Source: Bradyrhizobium cenepequi
GTDB taxonomy: Bacteria > Pseudomonadota > Alphaproteobacteria > Rhizobiales > Xanthobacteraceae
Assembly: GCF_020329485.1 (NCBI RefSeq)
Contig: NZ_JAGKJI010000014.1
Span: 1-64,000, forward strand
Length of the DNA stretch: 64,000 nucleotides
Direction of reading: 5' to 3'
The notes beneath the pieces were generated by a model, which worked only from the letters and a program-made list of their open reading frames with translations, did not search any database and had not been told where the DNA came from. The translations under genes were made by a program, and so were the position numbers. Numbering within the stretch: position 1 is the stretch's first letter; each line of letters starts with the position of its first letter. This document shows, one piece after another, positions 35,323 through 44,194 of this stretch.

Positions 35323-36088
35323 GCTGGACCTCGCGCTCGGCGTCGATCGCCTCCTCGCGGATCAGCGACCACAGCTCGTCCTGCAGCGCCAGCAGCTTCT
35401 CGCGCGCGCTCCTGTCGCCGCGCTCGCTGCGCGTCATCGCAATAGGCACGACTTTTCGGATACGCCCGGGCCGGCGCGACAGCACCACGATGCGGTCGGC
35501 AAGCCGCACCGCTTCCTCCAGATTATGCGTGACATAGACCGCGCCCATCGCACCATCGGCAAGCAGCCGGACGAAATCCTCCATCAGGAGTTCGCGCGTC
35601 TGCGAATCCAGCGCCGACAGCGGCTCGTCCATCAAAAGGATCGCCGGCTTCACGGCCAGCGCCCGCGCAATGCCGACGCGCTGGCGCATGCCGCCGGAAA
35701 GCTGCTTCGGATAGGCGCCACAAAAATCCGACAGCCCGGTGCGACGCAACGCGTCGTCGACAATGCCACGGCGCTCGGCTGCGGTTAGCGCGGTATGCTC
35801 AAGCGGGAACGCGACGTTTTCCTCCACCGTGCACCAGGGCAGCAGTGCAAAGTCTTGGAACACGAAAGTCAGCGGATTGACGCTGTCCTTCGGCGGCGCG
35901 CCACGCAGTTCGGCCGCGCCGCCGAAGGGCCGCAATAGGCCGCCGAGGATCGAGAGCAGCGTGCTCTTGCCGCATCCGGAAGGTCCGACGATCGCGACTA
36001 CTTCGCCCGCGCGCACCGTGAACGAGACGTCGTCGAGCACGTCGAGGGCGTCAAACCGGTGACTGATATGGTCGGCGATCAGGTCCAT
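35315..36088 (-). CDS. ABC transporter ATP-binding protein, NitT/TauT type
   Basis: A 257-residue ATPase with Walker A GPSGCGKST, Q-loop VFQDFALLPW, signature LSGGMRQRVGIARAL, Walker B ILLMDEPLSALD and switch VTHNLEEAVRLAD. The ATG 36086-36088 follows GGAAGAA and gives the standard N-terminus. It is separated from the upstream binding-protein gene by a palindromic repeat (36129-36247) that may tune expression between the two. Confidence 0.92.
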   Translation of the reverse strand: MDLIADHISHRFDALDVLDDVSFTVRAGEVVAIVGPSGCGKSTLLSILGGLLRPFGGAAELRGAPPKDSVNPLTFVFQDFALLPWCTVEENVAFPLEHTALTAAERRGIVDDALRRTGLSDFCGAYPKQLSGGMRQRVGIARALAVKPAILLMDEPLSALDSQTRELLMEDFVRLLADGAMGAVYVTHNLEEAVRLADRIVVLSRRPGRIRKVVPIAMTRSERGDRSAREKLLALQDELWSLIREEAIDAEREVQHA

Positions 36089-36128
36089 TTGTTCTTCCAG
36101 TCTTGGTCCATCGCGGAGGCGGTGGGGC

Positions 36129-36247
36129 CTCATGGTTCGAGACGCACGGCAGAGCCGCGCTCCTCACCATGAGGGGATAGTTTCGTGCCCGTGGGCGAAT
36201 ATCTCCCCTCATGGTGAGGAACCGCAACGCGGCGTCTCGAACCATGA
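36129..36247. repeat. Palindromic element family E
   Basis: Two inverted units CCTCATGGTTCGAGACGC and GCGTCTCGAACCATGAGG form the outer ends, with GCTCCTCACCATGAGGGG and CCCCTCATGGTGAGGA inside. The element is related to the inner element at 8171-8238. It sits inside an ABC operon, between the binding-protein and ATPase genes. Confidence 0.85.
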
Positions 36248-36264
36248 GGCCACGGTGTAGACCC

Positions 36265-37269
36265 TCAATCCGGCTTCACATATTCCTTCGCTATGACCGC
36301 ATCCGCGTCAAAGCCCTTGTCGACGAAACCCTGCTGCTGCAGCCAGGAAATCTGGTTGGCGACGTTCTTGACGTCGAGCTTGCCGTCGGGATCGATATAG
36401 GCGCAATTGCCGACCACCTGCTCGAGCGGAAGATTGGTGTACTTGGCGATGATCTCGAGCAGCGGCCTTGTCTTCTCGTCGATCGGCGACTTGCCGTCTT
36501 TCATCGCGGCGAGGATCACGTCGTGATATTCGCGATCGGCCTTCACTAGAGCGGCGAGTAGCCTCGACACCAGCGCCTTATTCGCGAGCGTCCTGGGCGA
36601 GCCGAAGACCGCGCCAAGCTGCCACGGCGTCTGGTCGCCGACCCAACCGAGCAGCTTCGCACCGCCGGTCTCGATCAGCGGACGTGCGGTCGGGGCCGGC
36701 AGCAGCGCGGCATCGACGGTTTCTCCCTTCAGCGCGGCGGCCGCGTTCGAGAGCGACTGCAGCGGCACCACCTTCACGTCCGAAAGCTTGAAGCCATATT
36801 TGTCGGCGAGCAGGCCGAGCGAATAATGAAAGCTGGAGCCGACCTGCGTCACCGCCACGCGCTTGCCCGCAAGATCCTTCGGCGTCTTCAGCCCAGCCGC
36901 ATACGCATTGTTGCTGGCGAAATAGCCGATCAGGGGATAGCCGGCCTTCTCACGGCTCATGCCGCCGATCACCTTCAGCGTGCCTTTGCCGGCGAGATTG
37001 TAGAGCCCGGCCGTGAAGGCGGTGACACCGAAATCGACGTCGCCCGAGGTGGTGGCGACCGCGATCGGCTGCGCGGCGTCGAAGAATTTCAGTTCGACAT
37101 CAAGCCCCGCCTCACGGAAATAGCCCTTGTCCTGCGCGATGAACACCGGCGCCGAGGACGATAGCCTGAGCACGCCGATCTTGGCTTTCAGCATCTCATC
37201 GGCGCGCGCGATCCCGCTTGCCGTCAGCGCCAGCAGGCCCACGAGCGCGAGCCGCGCAAAACCCTTCAT
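36265..37269 (-). CDS. ABC transporter substrate-binding protein, NitT/TauT type
   Basis: A 334-residue periplasmic binding protein with a signal peptide (cleavage after GIARA). The family pattern is visible in KIGVLRLSSSAPVFIAQDKG, YFREAGLDVELKFF and VGSSFHYSLGLLADKYGFK. The start ATG 37267-37269 follows GAGGAGGCGG; the FAD oxidoreductase gene ends at 37281, just upstream. It delivers an unknown anion to the permease/ATPase pair downstream. Confidence 0.88.
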   Translation of the reverse strand: MKGFARLALVGLLALTASGIARADEMLKAKIGVLRLSSSAPVFIAQDKGYFREAGLDVELKFFDAAQPIAVATTSGDVDFGVTAFTAGLYNLAGKGTLKVIGGMSREKAGYPLIGYFASNNAYAAGLKTPKDLAGKRVAVTQVGSSFHYSLGLLADKYGFKLSDVKVVPLQSLSNAAAALKGETVDAALLPAPTARPLIETGGAKLLGWVGDQTPWQLGAVFGSPRTLANKALVSRLLAALVKADREYHDVILAAMKDGKSPIDEKTRPLLEIIAKYTNLPLEQVVGNCAYIDPDGKLDVKNVANQISWLQQQGFVDKGFDADAVIAKEYVKPD

Positions 37270-37280
37270 CCGCCTCCTCC

Positions 37281-38669
37281 TCACAATCCGGCAGGGACTT
37301 CCTGGTCGCGCCCGATGAAGGCGCCCTGCTCTTTCAACCCTTGTTGCAGCTTTTCGACAGCGATGTCGCGTGGAATCGTATTGCCCCTCAGCGCGAGCGC
37401 GGCGGCCGAGCCCGCTGCTTCCCCCATCGCAAAACAGGCGCCGGAGACCCGCGCCGCCGACTGTCCCTCATGGGTCATCGAGGCGCAGCGTCCGGCGATC
37501 AGGAGATTGTCGACGCGCTGGGGCAGCAGCATGCGATAGGGCAGTTCGTTGAAGCCGCGCGATTCCGGGATCGGTGGGAACTTGAAGATGACATCGCCGG
37601 CGACATGCGCCTCGATCGGCCAACCATTGACGCCGATGGAGTCCTCGAATGACGCGCAGCCGAGCACGTCCTCGCCGCTGAGCTGGTAGCCGCCGACCAC
37701 GCGCCTGGTCTCGCGGATGCCGAGCTGCGGCGGCAGGTCGACGATGTAGGAGTTCTCGAAGCCGGGCACCGTGCGCAGAAATTCGAACGCCTGGATCGCC
37801 TGGCGGCGGCCGTCGATCTCGCCGCGGGTGAGGTCGTTGGGTTCCAGGCCATTGACAGCGGTGCCGTCCGCTCGCGCGAGCTGGGTGAAGTTCACCCGCC
37901 ATTCGACCGGCGAGCGCTGCGGCCGCACGATCGCAGCCTTGCGCGGAAACTTGTGACTACCGGCAGCTTCCGCCTTTTCCATCAGCGCCGGAATCGTCCG
38001 CCACGCGTCGCCGGCTCTATCGGGATCGATGCCGTTGAGGCGGAACATCATCGACGGGTACAGCATGCTGCCGGCATTGTCGCCGACCTCGTACGGCGCG
38101 CCGGCCCAGGCGGCGAGATCGCCATCGCCGGAGCAATCGATGAAGATATTTGCCAGCACCGCCTGACGGCCGGCCTTGATCTCCACCATCAGTGCGCCGA
38201 TGCGCTGCTCATCATCCATCACCACGCCGGCGCCGAGCGCATGGAAGAGGATGTCGACCTTGTGGCTCGCCAACAGATCATCGGCCGCAATCTTGTAGGC
38301 CGCAGTGTCATAGGCCTGCGCCAGGATCTTGCCGAGGATCAGATGCGGCTTGTTCAATCCGCCGAGGCGATCGATGCGCTCGAGCAAATCGGAGGCGATG
38401 CCCTGCACCACCCGATGCGCTTGGCCGTAGACATTGGCATGGAGCCCGCAAAAATTCGTGACGCCGGCGGCCGTTCCCATGCCGCCGAGAAAGCCGTAGC
38501 GTTCGATCAGGAGCGTGCGCCGTCCGGCACGCGCCGCGGCAACCGCGGCCGCAATCCCGGCTGGCCCGCCGCCGAGCACCGCAACCTCATATTCGCCATA
38601 GATCGGCACGCGCCGTGCGGGTTCTTCGATGGTCTTTGGCACGTTTGCTTCCCGGAAGTGGCCCGCCAT
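37281..38669 (-). CDS. FAD-dependent oxidoreductase (FAD_oxidored family)
   Basis: A 462-residue flavoprotein. N-terminal dinucleotide motif VAVLGGGPAGIAAAVAAARAG is followed by LLIERYGFLGGMGTAAGVTN; the C-terminal FAD segment is LLIAGRCASMTHEGQSAARV. Such proteins resemble tricarballylate- and glycolate-oxidase-like enzymes, but the substrate is not known. It is the first gene of an ABC importer operon with only 11 bases to the binding-protein start, so it probably oxidises the imported compound. The start at 38667-38669 is the first available; a later one near residue 10 is possible. Confidence 0.85.
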   Translation of the reverse strand: MAGHFREANVPKTIEEPARRVPIYGEYEVAVLGGGPAGIAAAVAAARAGRRTLLIERYGFLGGMGTAAGVTNFCGLHANVYGQAHRVVQGIASDLLERIDRLGGLNKPHLILGKILAQAYDTAAYKIAADDLLASHKVDILFHALGAGVVMDDEQRIGALMVEIKAGRQAVLANIFIDCSGDGDLAAWAGAPYEVGDNAGSMLYPSMMFRLNGIDPDRAGDAWRTIPALMEKAEAAGSHKFPRKAAIVRPQRSPVEWRVNFTQLARADGTAVNGLEPNDLTRGEIDGRRQAIQAFEFLRTVPGFENSYIVDLPPQLGIRETRRVVGGYQLSGEDVLGCASFEDSIGVNGWPIEAHVAGDVIFKFPPIPESRGFNELPYRMLLPQRVDNLLIAGRCASMTHEGQSAARVSGACFAMGEAAGSAAALALRGNTIPRDIAVEKLQQGLKEQGAFIGRDQEVPAGL

Positions 38670-38806
38670 GGTTGCGGGCTGAAGGATTTGTTATCGCAAC
38701 AAGGGGCTAGCAAAGAAAGCCCGGTCAGGAAATGGCTCGCGCGCAAAGTTGATGTTGCTCCCACCCCACGGAACTGAAACAAAGAGCCAGCAAAGGACGG
38801 GCACGA

Positions 38807-39061
38807 TTGAAACTCCTCATCCTCATAACCCTTGGCCTCACGGCCGGCGTCGCCCCCGCTTCGGCAGCAATCGAGCAATGCCGGTTCATTCAGGCCAAGG
38901 CCGAGCGGGAAGCCTACTACGAGCGCCAGGCCGCGGCGCTGGCGGCGAGGCGCAAGCCGGAGCCGACCTACGAGAGCAAGCCGATGGAAGCGCTGCAGCC
39001 GATGCGGCGTGATGACGAAGAGGTCTACAAAAGTCTGCGCAGCATCTGCCGCGGCTGCTGA
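38807..39061 (+). CDS. Small secreted protein, 84 residues
   Basis: Signal peptide KLLILITLGLTAGVAPASA is followed by a charged helix CRFIQAKAEREAYYERQAAA and a C-terminal CRGC, giving three cysteines. The start codon is TTG 38807 with AAAGGA about 10 bases upstream. No family is recognised. It is divergent from the FAD oxidoreductase gene. Confidence 0.6.
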   Translation: MKLLILITLGLTAGVAPASAAIEQCRFIQAKAEREAYYERQAAALAARRKPEPTYESKPMEALQPMRRDDEEVYKSLRSICRGC

Positions 39062-39077
39062 GCGACGGCAGCAGTTC

Positions 39078-39222
39078 TCCCTCTCCCCGTTCTTACGGGG
39101 AGAGGGTTGGGGTGAGGGGCTGTTTCCGCAAACACGGTGAGAGATGAGCTTGCGGAGAGTCCCCCTCACCCGAAATCCAAGCTGCGCTTGAATTTCGACA
39201 TCTCCCCGCAAGCGGAGCGAGG
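39078..39222. repeat. Palindromic element family A variant
   Basis: Hairpin CTCTCCCCG-TTCTTA-CGGGGAGAG at about 39081-39104, a later TCTCCCCGCAAGCGGAG (39201-39217), and the pair AAATCCAAGC/GCTTGAATTT in between resemble the composite at 30581-30810. They fill the gap 39062-39253. Confidence 0.7.
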
Positions 39223-39253
39223 TGAGACCGAGCGCGTTTCCAACGCTAGCGAT

Positions 39254-40240
39254 TCACTCCGCCTTGATCTTGGCCGTGCGGATGATGTTGCCCCAGCGCT
39301 CCGTCTCGGACCTGATGAAGGCGCGGAAATCCTCGGGCGTGCCGCCTTTGACCACGGCGCCCATCTCGCGAAGGCTGTCCTTCACTTTCTGATCGCCAAG
39401 CGCAAGGTCGATCTCCTTGTTCAGCCGCGCCACGATCTCCTTCGGCGTGCGGGCCGGAACCAGGAAGCCCCACCAGACGGTGGCCTCGATGCCGGGGAAA
39501 CCAGCCTCGGTGACCGTCGGGACCTCCGGCAACAGCACCAGCCGCTCGCACGAGCTGACTGCGACCGGCCGGAGCTGGCTACCGCGGATCTGCGGCATGC
39601 CCTGCACGGGATCGACGAACATGAAGGAAACGCGGCCGGCGATGATATCGACCATCGCCTGTGCGCCGCCCTTATATGGCACGTGTAGCGCCCGGATGCC
39701 GGTCACCTGCTTGAAGATCTCCGCCGCAAGATGGCCCGAGGTGCCGGTGCCGGCGGAAGCAAAGGTGAGCTTGTCCGGCGACGCCTTGGCCATGTCGACG
39801 AGGTCCTTGACGGTCTTGGCCTCGAATTGCGGCTGCACCACCAGGATCAAGGGCGAATAGCCGACCAGCGCGACCGGCTCGAGGTCTTTCTGCGCGTTGA
39901 AGGGCAGGCTGTCGAACAGCGATTCGTTGGTCGCGAGATTGTTGGCGGCGATCAGCACGTTGTAGCCGTCGGGATCGGACTTGGCGACGAAGGCGGTCGC
40001 GATGTTGCCGCTGGCGCCGGGCCGGTTCTCGATCACGATCGGCTGGCCGAGTTGCGGACCAGCCTGCTGCATCACGGTGCGCGCGACGATGTCGACCGCG
40101 CCGCCCGCCGAGAACGGCACTGCGACATGGATCGGGCGTTCGGGATAGCCGGCCGCCAGAGCCATCCTGGGCAGGCCGGGAAGCAGCGTAGCGCCGGCAA
40201 GCAGCGACAGGATGGTGCGTCGGTTGATCTGATCGGTCAC
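39254..40240 (-). CDS. TctC-family (tripartite tricarboxylate) solute-binding protein
   Basis: A 328-residue Bug/TctC-type periplasmic protein. An N-terminal export signal with NRRTILSLLAGATLLPG precedes YPERPIHVAVPFSAGGAVDI, the typical start of the mature fold; GTGTSGHLAAEIFKQVTG and VPYKGGAQAMVDIIAG are also family hallmarks. The start is GTG 40238-40240, overlapping the preceding amidohydrolase stop by GTGA. It belongs to the lig-like operon and probably binds a dicarboxylate or aromatic acid. TctA and TctB genes are absent from the window. Confidence 0.9.
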   Translation of the reverse strand: MTDQINRRTILSLLAGATLLPGLPRMALAAGYPERPIHVAVPFSAGGAVDIVARTVMQQAGPQLGQPIVIENRPGASGNIATAFVAKSDPDGYNVLIAANNLATNESLFDSLPFNAQKDLEPVALVGYSPLILVVQPQFEAKTVKDLVDMAKASPDKLTFASAGTGTSGHLAAEIFKQVTGIRALHVPYKGGAQAMVDIIAGRVSFMFVDPVQGMPQIRGSQLRPVAVSSCERLVLLPEVPTVTEAGFPGIEATVWWGFLVPARTPKEIVARLNKEIDLALGDQKVKDSLREMGAVVKGGTPEDFRAFIRSETERWGNIIRTAKIKAE

Positions 40241-41160
40241 GGGCGTGCCTCGTTCGATGTTGCTGGTTTGACGGCGCCGCCCGTCTCCGGCCAGCGCAGC
40301 AGCGCCGCGGCGGTGCCGCCGAGAACAAGCCTGCGATCGTCCTCGGTCGGGAACGGAAGTTCGCGCCGCAGGTGGTCGAGACATTCGAGATAAGAGCACG
40401 GCAGGCGCGTGAGATCGGAGCCCCACATGATGCGATCGGCGCCGAATGCCTCGAAGGTTCGGCGCAGATAGGGCTCCAGGCTGGCGAATGGATAGGAGCT
40501 CTCGGTGTAGCAGGGCAGCGAGCTCGCCTTGATCGCGATGTTCGGATACCGCGCCAGCGCGAGCAGTTCGTCGAGATCGGCGAAACAGGCTTCATCACGC
40601 AGCGCGCTCTGCCGCGCCATGTGATCGAGGATGATGGTGAGGCCGGGATAGCGCTCCGCCAGCGCGGCGATCTCCTTGAGCATGCCGGGCGCCAGCGCCA
40701 TCAGCGGAATTCCCAATCGCTCGCAGTCCGACCAGAACCATTCGATGGTGCCGGGCACGAGCCAGCGCGCCCATCGCGGCTTGTAGAAGGTCATGCGGAT
40801 GCCGAGCATCCCCGGTTGGTCGAGCCAGGTCTGCAAGCGCTCGCGCGCGCCGGCCTCATCCGGATTGAAACGGCCCATCACCGCGAACCGCTCAGGAAAC
40901 CGCTGCGCCGCTTCGAGCGCCGTATCGTTGGAATCGCCGACCGGCGATGGCGGCACGATCACGGCGCGATCGACACCGGTCTGGTTCATCATCCCGATCA
41001 ATTCATCCGCGCCGAGCGGCTCGGGGCGATGCGGCCGCGCGCCGGGGACCGCGACGAAGGACGGCTTGCCGACCTGCTCGGCCGGCCAGGGCCGATCGGC
41101 CCGATGCGCTTCCCAGAGATGAACCTGCGAGTCCGTGATCAAGGCAGCCACTCCCTTCAA
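40237..41160 (-). CDS. Amidohydrolase_2 family hydrolase, possible lactone/pyrone hydrolase
   Basis: A 307-residue TIM-barrel metal hydrolase: DSQVHLWE (first metal motif), IILDHMAR and IMWGSDLTRLP near the end. The family includes 2-pyrone-4,6-dicarboxylate lactonase (LigI) and 4-sulfomuconolactonase. Next to LigJ and LigK types, a role in opening a pyrone or lactone intermediate is reasonable, but the sequence is not a clear LigI match. It overlaps both neighbours by four bases. Confidence 0.78.
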   Translation of the reverse strand: MKGVAALITDSQVHLWEAHRADRPWPAEQVGKPSFVAVPGARPHRPEPLGADELIGMMNQTGVDRAVIVPPSPVGDSNDTALEAAQRFPERFAVMGRFNPDEAGARERLQTWLDQPGMLGIRMTFYKPRWARWLVPGTIEWFWSDCERLGIPLMALAPGMLKEIAALAERYPGLTIILDHMARQSALRDEACFADLDELLALARYPNIAIKASSLPCYTESSYPFASLEPYLRRTFEAFGADRIMWGSDLTRLPCSYLECLDHLRRELPFPTEDDRRLVLGGTAAALLRWPETGGAVKPATSNEARP

Positions 41161-42335
41161 ACAAAGATGTCAGCAGGAATGCGGCTGTACACGCGCCGCG
41201 CGTTGCCGGCGAAGATCGCGCGCTTCTCGTCCGCGCTTAGCAGCGTCGAACCATCTATGTAGCGCCGGGTATCGTCGTAATTGAAGCCGGTCTGGGGATC
41301 GATGCCTTTCACCGCGCCGACCATCTCTGAAGCAAACAGGATGTTCTCCGCCGGGATCACTTTCGTCAGCAGATCGATGCCGGGCTGATGATAGACGCAG
41401 GTGTCGAAGAATACGTTCTTCAATACGCTCTCGGAGAGCGGCGGCCGCTTCTGGTCCTGCGCGATGCCGCGGTAACGCCCCCAATGATAGGGAATGGCAC
41501 CGCCGCCATGCGGGATGATCAGCTTCAGCGTCGGAAAGTCCTTGAACAGGTCCGACATCAGGAACTGCATGAAGGCGGTGGTGTCGCCATTGATGTAGTG
41601 GCTGCCGGTGGTGTGGAAGACCGGATTGGCGGCGGCGCTGACATGGATCATCGCGGGCACGTCGAGCTCGACCATCTTCTCATACAGCGGATACCACCAG
41701 CGGTCGGTCAGCGGCGGATCCCTCCAGTAGCCGCCGCTCGGGTCGGGGTTCAGGTTGCATCCGACGAATCCGAGTTCCTCGATGCAACGCGTCAGTTCGC
41801 CGATGCAGTCCTTCGGTTCGACGCCGGGCGACTGCGGCAACTGGCACACGCCGATGAAATTCTTCGGATAGAGCTTTGTCAGCCGGTAGATCAGGTCGTT
41901 CGAAACCCGCGACCAGGCTTCGCTGACCGCGGCATCGCCAATGTGATGGCTCATGCCGGAGGCGCGCGGCGAGAACAAGGTCACCGACGTGCCGCGCTCG
42001 CGCTGCAGCCGCAATTGCGCGCCCTCGACCGATTGTCGGAGTTCGTCGTCGCTGACCTTGAGCGCGTCCACCGATGGCATCTGAGAGCGATCGCCGATCG
42101 CCGCAATCTGTCGCTTGCGCCAGTCGAGCAGCGCCTGCGGCTCCGTGGTGTAATGGCCGTGGCAGTCGATGATCGGTCCGCCTGACGCCCGCGCGCGGCG
42201 GAGCCCTTCCGTCGCCTCGATATTGGTCGGCGGCGAAACGGAAGAAGGCCTGCCCGAAGCCATTACGCTTTGGAAAGCTTGCGGGCCGCAACACGAACAG
42301 CCGTTCGGGTGGACCGATCCGGAAAAAGCAAACAC
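41157..42335 (-). CDS. ligJ: 4-oxalomesaconate hydratase type amidohydrolase (LigJ-like) with N-terminal extension
   Basis: A 392-residue protein. From about residue 54 it matches LigJ closely: PIIDCHGHYTTEPQALLDW, SPRASGMSHHIGDAAVSEAW, NLNPDPSGGYWRDPPLTDRW, IPHGGGAIPYHWGRYRG and TCVYHQPGID. LigJ hydrates 4-oxalomesaconate in the protocatechuate/gallate 4,5-cleavage route. Known LigJ is about 340 residues; here some 50 residues precede it, with a CSCCGP cluster. Start GTG 42333-42335 follows AAGGGAG by 6 bases and lies 26 bases past the LigK-type gene; a later ATG at 42263 lacks a ribosome site. Confidence 0.85.
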   Translation of the reverse strand: MFAFSGSVHPNGCSCCGPQAFQSVMASGRPSSVSPPTNIEATEGLRRARASGGPIIDCHGHYTTEPQALLDWRKRQIAAIGDRSQMPSVDALKVSDDELRQSVEGAQLRLQRERGTSVTLFSPRASGMSHHIGDAAVSEAWSRVSNDLIYRLTKLYPKNFIGVCQLPQSPGVEPKDCIGELTRCIEELGFVGCNLNPDPSGGYWRDPPLTDRWWYPLYEKMVELDVPAMIHVSAAANPVFHTTGSHYINGDTTAFMQFLMSDLFKDFPTLKLIIPHGGGAIPYHWGRYRGIAQDQKRPPLSESVLKNVFFDTCVYHQPGIDLLTKVIPAENILFASEMVGAVKGIDPQTGFNYDDTRRYIDGSTLLSADEKRAIFAGNARRVYSRIPADIFV

Positions 42336-42361
42336 GGCATACTCCCTTGCCAACGTCGCGA

Positions 42362-43036
42362 TCAATTGTGAATCTTGCATCCGAGCCGGGTCAGCGTGGC
42401 GTCGACCCAGGAGCGGTCGAGCTTGCCTTCCTTGATCAAGGTGAGCTGCTTGATCTCGGCCTCGTGCTTAGCCTCGGTCGCCTTCAGCACCTCGGCCGTG
42501 ACATCGAAGGGCACGCAGACGATGCCATCGCCGTCGCCAACGATGAGATCGCCCGGCGCGATCACCATGCTGTCGATCGCGATCGGCACGTTGATCTCGC
42601 CGGGGCCATCCTTGTAGGGGCCGCGATGGGTGACGCCGGCGGCATAGACCGGGAACGTGCCGGCGTGGAGCGTGTCGTAGTCGCGGATCGCGCCATAGAT
42701 CACAATGCCGGCGATACCGCGTCGCTCGGCCTGCGCTGCCATCATCTCGCCGATCAGCGAATTGGTGAGATCGCCGCCGCCGTCGACCACGATGACATCA
42801 CCGGGCTCGGCGATGTCGATCGCCTTGTGCACCATCAGATTGTCGCCGGGACGCGTCTTGACCGTGAAGGCCGGGCCGGCGAGCACGCCCTCCTTATGGA
42901 TCGGCCGCAGCGTCGCGCCGCCCGCGGTCATCCGCGACATCGAGTCACTGATATTGGCGACCGGCAGCTCGCGAAATTTCGCCACCGTCTCCGCATCGAC
43001 CTTGCGCGTGCGTTTGCAGATCTGGAATCCAATCAC
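42362..43036 (-). CDS. ligK: RraA-family aldolase (4-carboxy-4-hydroxy-2-oxoadipate aldolase, LigK-like)
   Basis: A 224-residue protein of the RraA fold. Signature segments are VANISDSMSRM, VVDGGGDLTNSLIGEMMAAQ, IAGIVIYGAIRDYD and VPFDVTAEVLKA. G-x-I-R-D is the substrate site of HMG/CHA aldolases. LigK cleaves 4-carboxy-4-hydroxy-2-oxoadipate to pyruvate and oxaloacetate, the step after LigJ. RraA paralogs share the fold, so the assignment rests partly on the adjacent ligJ. Start GTG 43034-43036 follows GGGAGG. It is the first gene of the leftward operon. Confidence 0.82.
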   Translation of the reverse strand: MIGFQICKRTRKVDAETVAKFRELPVANISDSMSRMTAGGATLRPIHKEGVLAGPAFTVKTRPGDNLMVHKAIDIAEPGDVIVVDGGGDLTNSLIGEMMAAQAERRGIAGIVIYGAIRDYDTLHAGTFPVYAAGVTHRGPYKDGPGEINVPIAIDSMVIAPGDLIVGDGDGIVCVPFDVTAEVLKATEAKHEAEIKQLTLIKEGKLDRSWVDATLTRLGCKIHN

Positions 43037-43164
43037 GCCTCGCCTCCCTTTTTCGCTCCGGCGTAGCGCCGGTTCCTCTCGTGCTTGCCGTCGGTGTAGG
43101 CGCCAGCGGCTATTCCGTCCAATATGATATTGACAGCCCGGCTATACGTTTTGACTATAAGAAC

Positions 43165-44139
43165 ATGGATTATCGCCAGCTTCGCTATTTCATTGCGGTG
43201 GCCGAAGAGCTCAGCTTCAGCCGCGCCGCCAGACGGCTGAACATCAGCCAGCCGCCGCTCAGCATCCAGATCAAGGCGATCGAGGCCGAAGTGGGAACAA
43301 TCCTGTTCAGCCGTGATCGGCACAGGGTCGAACTCACCCCGGCCGGCGAGGTGTTACTCGACAATGCGCGGCGCGCGGTGAAGCTGCTCGAACAGACTAC
43401 CGAGGCGGTGCGCCGCGCCGGCCGCGGCGAAGCGGGCACCATCCGGCTCGCCTTCACCAGTTCGGTCCCGATGCGCGAAGCCTTCGCGAAGATGCTGCGC
43501 GCCTTCCGCAGCCGCTATCCCGACGTGCAGATCGAATTGCAGCATTTGGGGACCGGCTCGCAATTCGCGGCACTCGCCGATGACCAGATCGATTTCGGCA
43601 TCCTACGGCCGCCGGCCATGCTGCAGCAGAATCGGAACGTCAGGCTGGTACCGCTGTGGCGTGACCGGTCGCGGCTGTTCTTTCCTTCGACCCATCCGCT
43701 TGCCGTGTCGACCGCGCCGGTCGAGATGACCGAGTTGGTCGATCAGCCGTTTGTCGGCGTCGAGCCCGTGGTCAATTGCGGGATGCATGAACATCTGATG
43801 ACGCTGTGCGGTGCGGCGGGATTCGCGCCGCGCATCGGGCAGGAAGCGCGCGAGCTCAACACCGTGCTCGGCCTCGTTTCCGCAGGGCTCGGCATTGCTG
43901 TGCTGCCGGAGTGCTATACGTGCATGGCGATACCGGGCGTCTCTAGCCGCCCGATCGCCGGCATAGACGCCGAGAGCTGGCTCATGATCGCGATGCGCGA
44001 TCGCGACATGCCGCCGCTGATGCAGCGCTTCATCGACATCGCCTGCAATCTCGGTGGCGCGGATGCGCCGCTTCTGGTGCCGTCGAAAACAGCCGACGAA
44101 CACGCCAAGCCACAGGCGAAGATCGTCCTGCTTCGCTGA
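43165..44139 (+). CDS. LysR-family transcriptional regulator
   Basis: A 324-residue regulator: helix-turn-helix MDYRQLRYFIAVAEELSFSR / AARRLNISQPPLSIQIKAIE at the N-terminus and a periplasmic-binding-like effector domain (about 95-300). The sequence class resembles CatR/BenM/CbnR regulators of aromatic-degradation operons. Divergence from the ligK-like gene over 128 bases is the standard LysR layout, so activation of that operon by a pathway intermediate is likely. ATG 43165 is the homologous start. Confidence 0.92.
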   Translation: MDYRQLRYFIAVAEELSFSRAARRLNISQPPLSIQIKAIEAEVGTILFSRDRHRVELTPAGEVLLDNARRAVKLLEQTTEAVRRAGRGEAGTIRLAFTSSVPMREAFAKMLRAFRSRYPDVQIELQHLGTGSQFAALADDQIDFGILRPPAMLQQNRNVRLVPLWRDRSRLFFPSTHPLAVSTAPVEMTELVDQPFVGVEPVVNCGMHEHLMTLCGAAGFAPRIGQEARELNTVLGLVSAGLGIAVLPECYTCMAIPGVSSRPIAGIDAESWLMIAMRDRDMPPLMQRFIDIACNLGGADAPLLVPSKTADEHAKPQAKIVLLR

Positions 44140-44194
44140 ACCTTCGCGGGCGCGTTGCGACGCTGCGCGGCGGATCGGGTGAAACTCGGCGCGG

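Noticed and set aside
43130..43160. LysR T-N11-A box and promoter in the ligK/lysR intergenic region
   Set aside because: TTGACA and TATA-like pieces exist but spacing is poor and the dyad is only four bases long; not strong enough to annotate.
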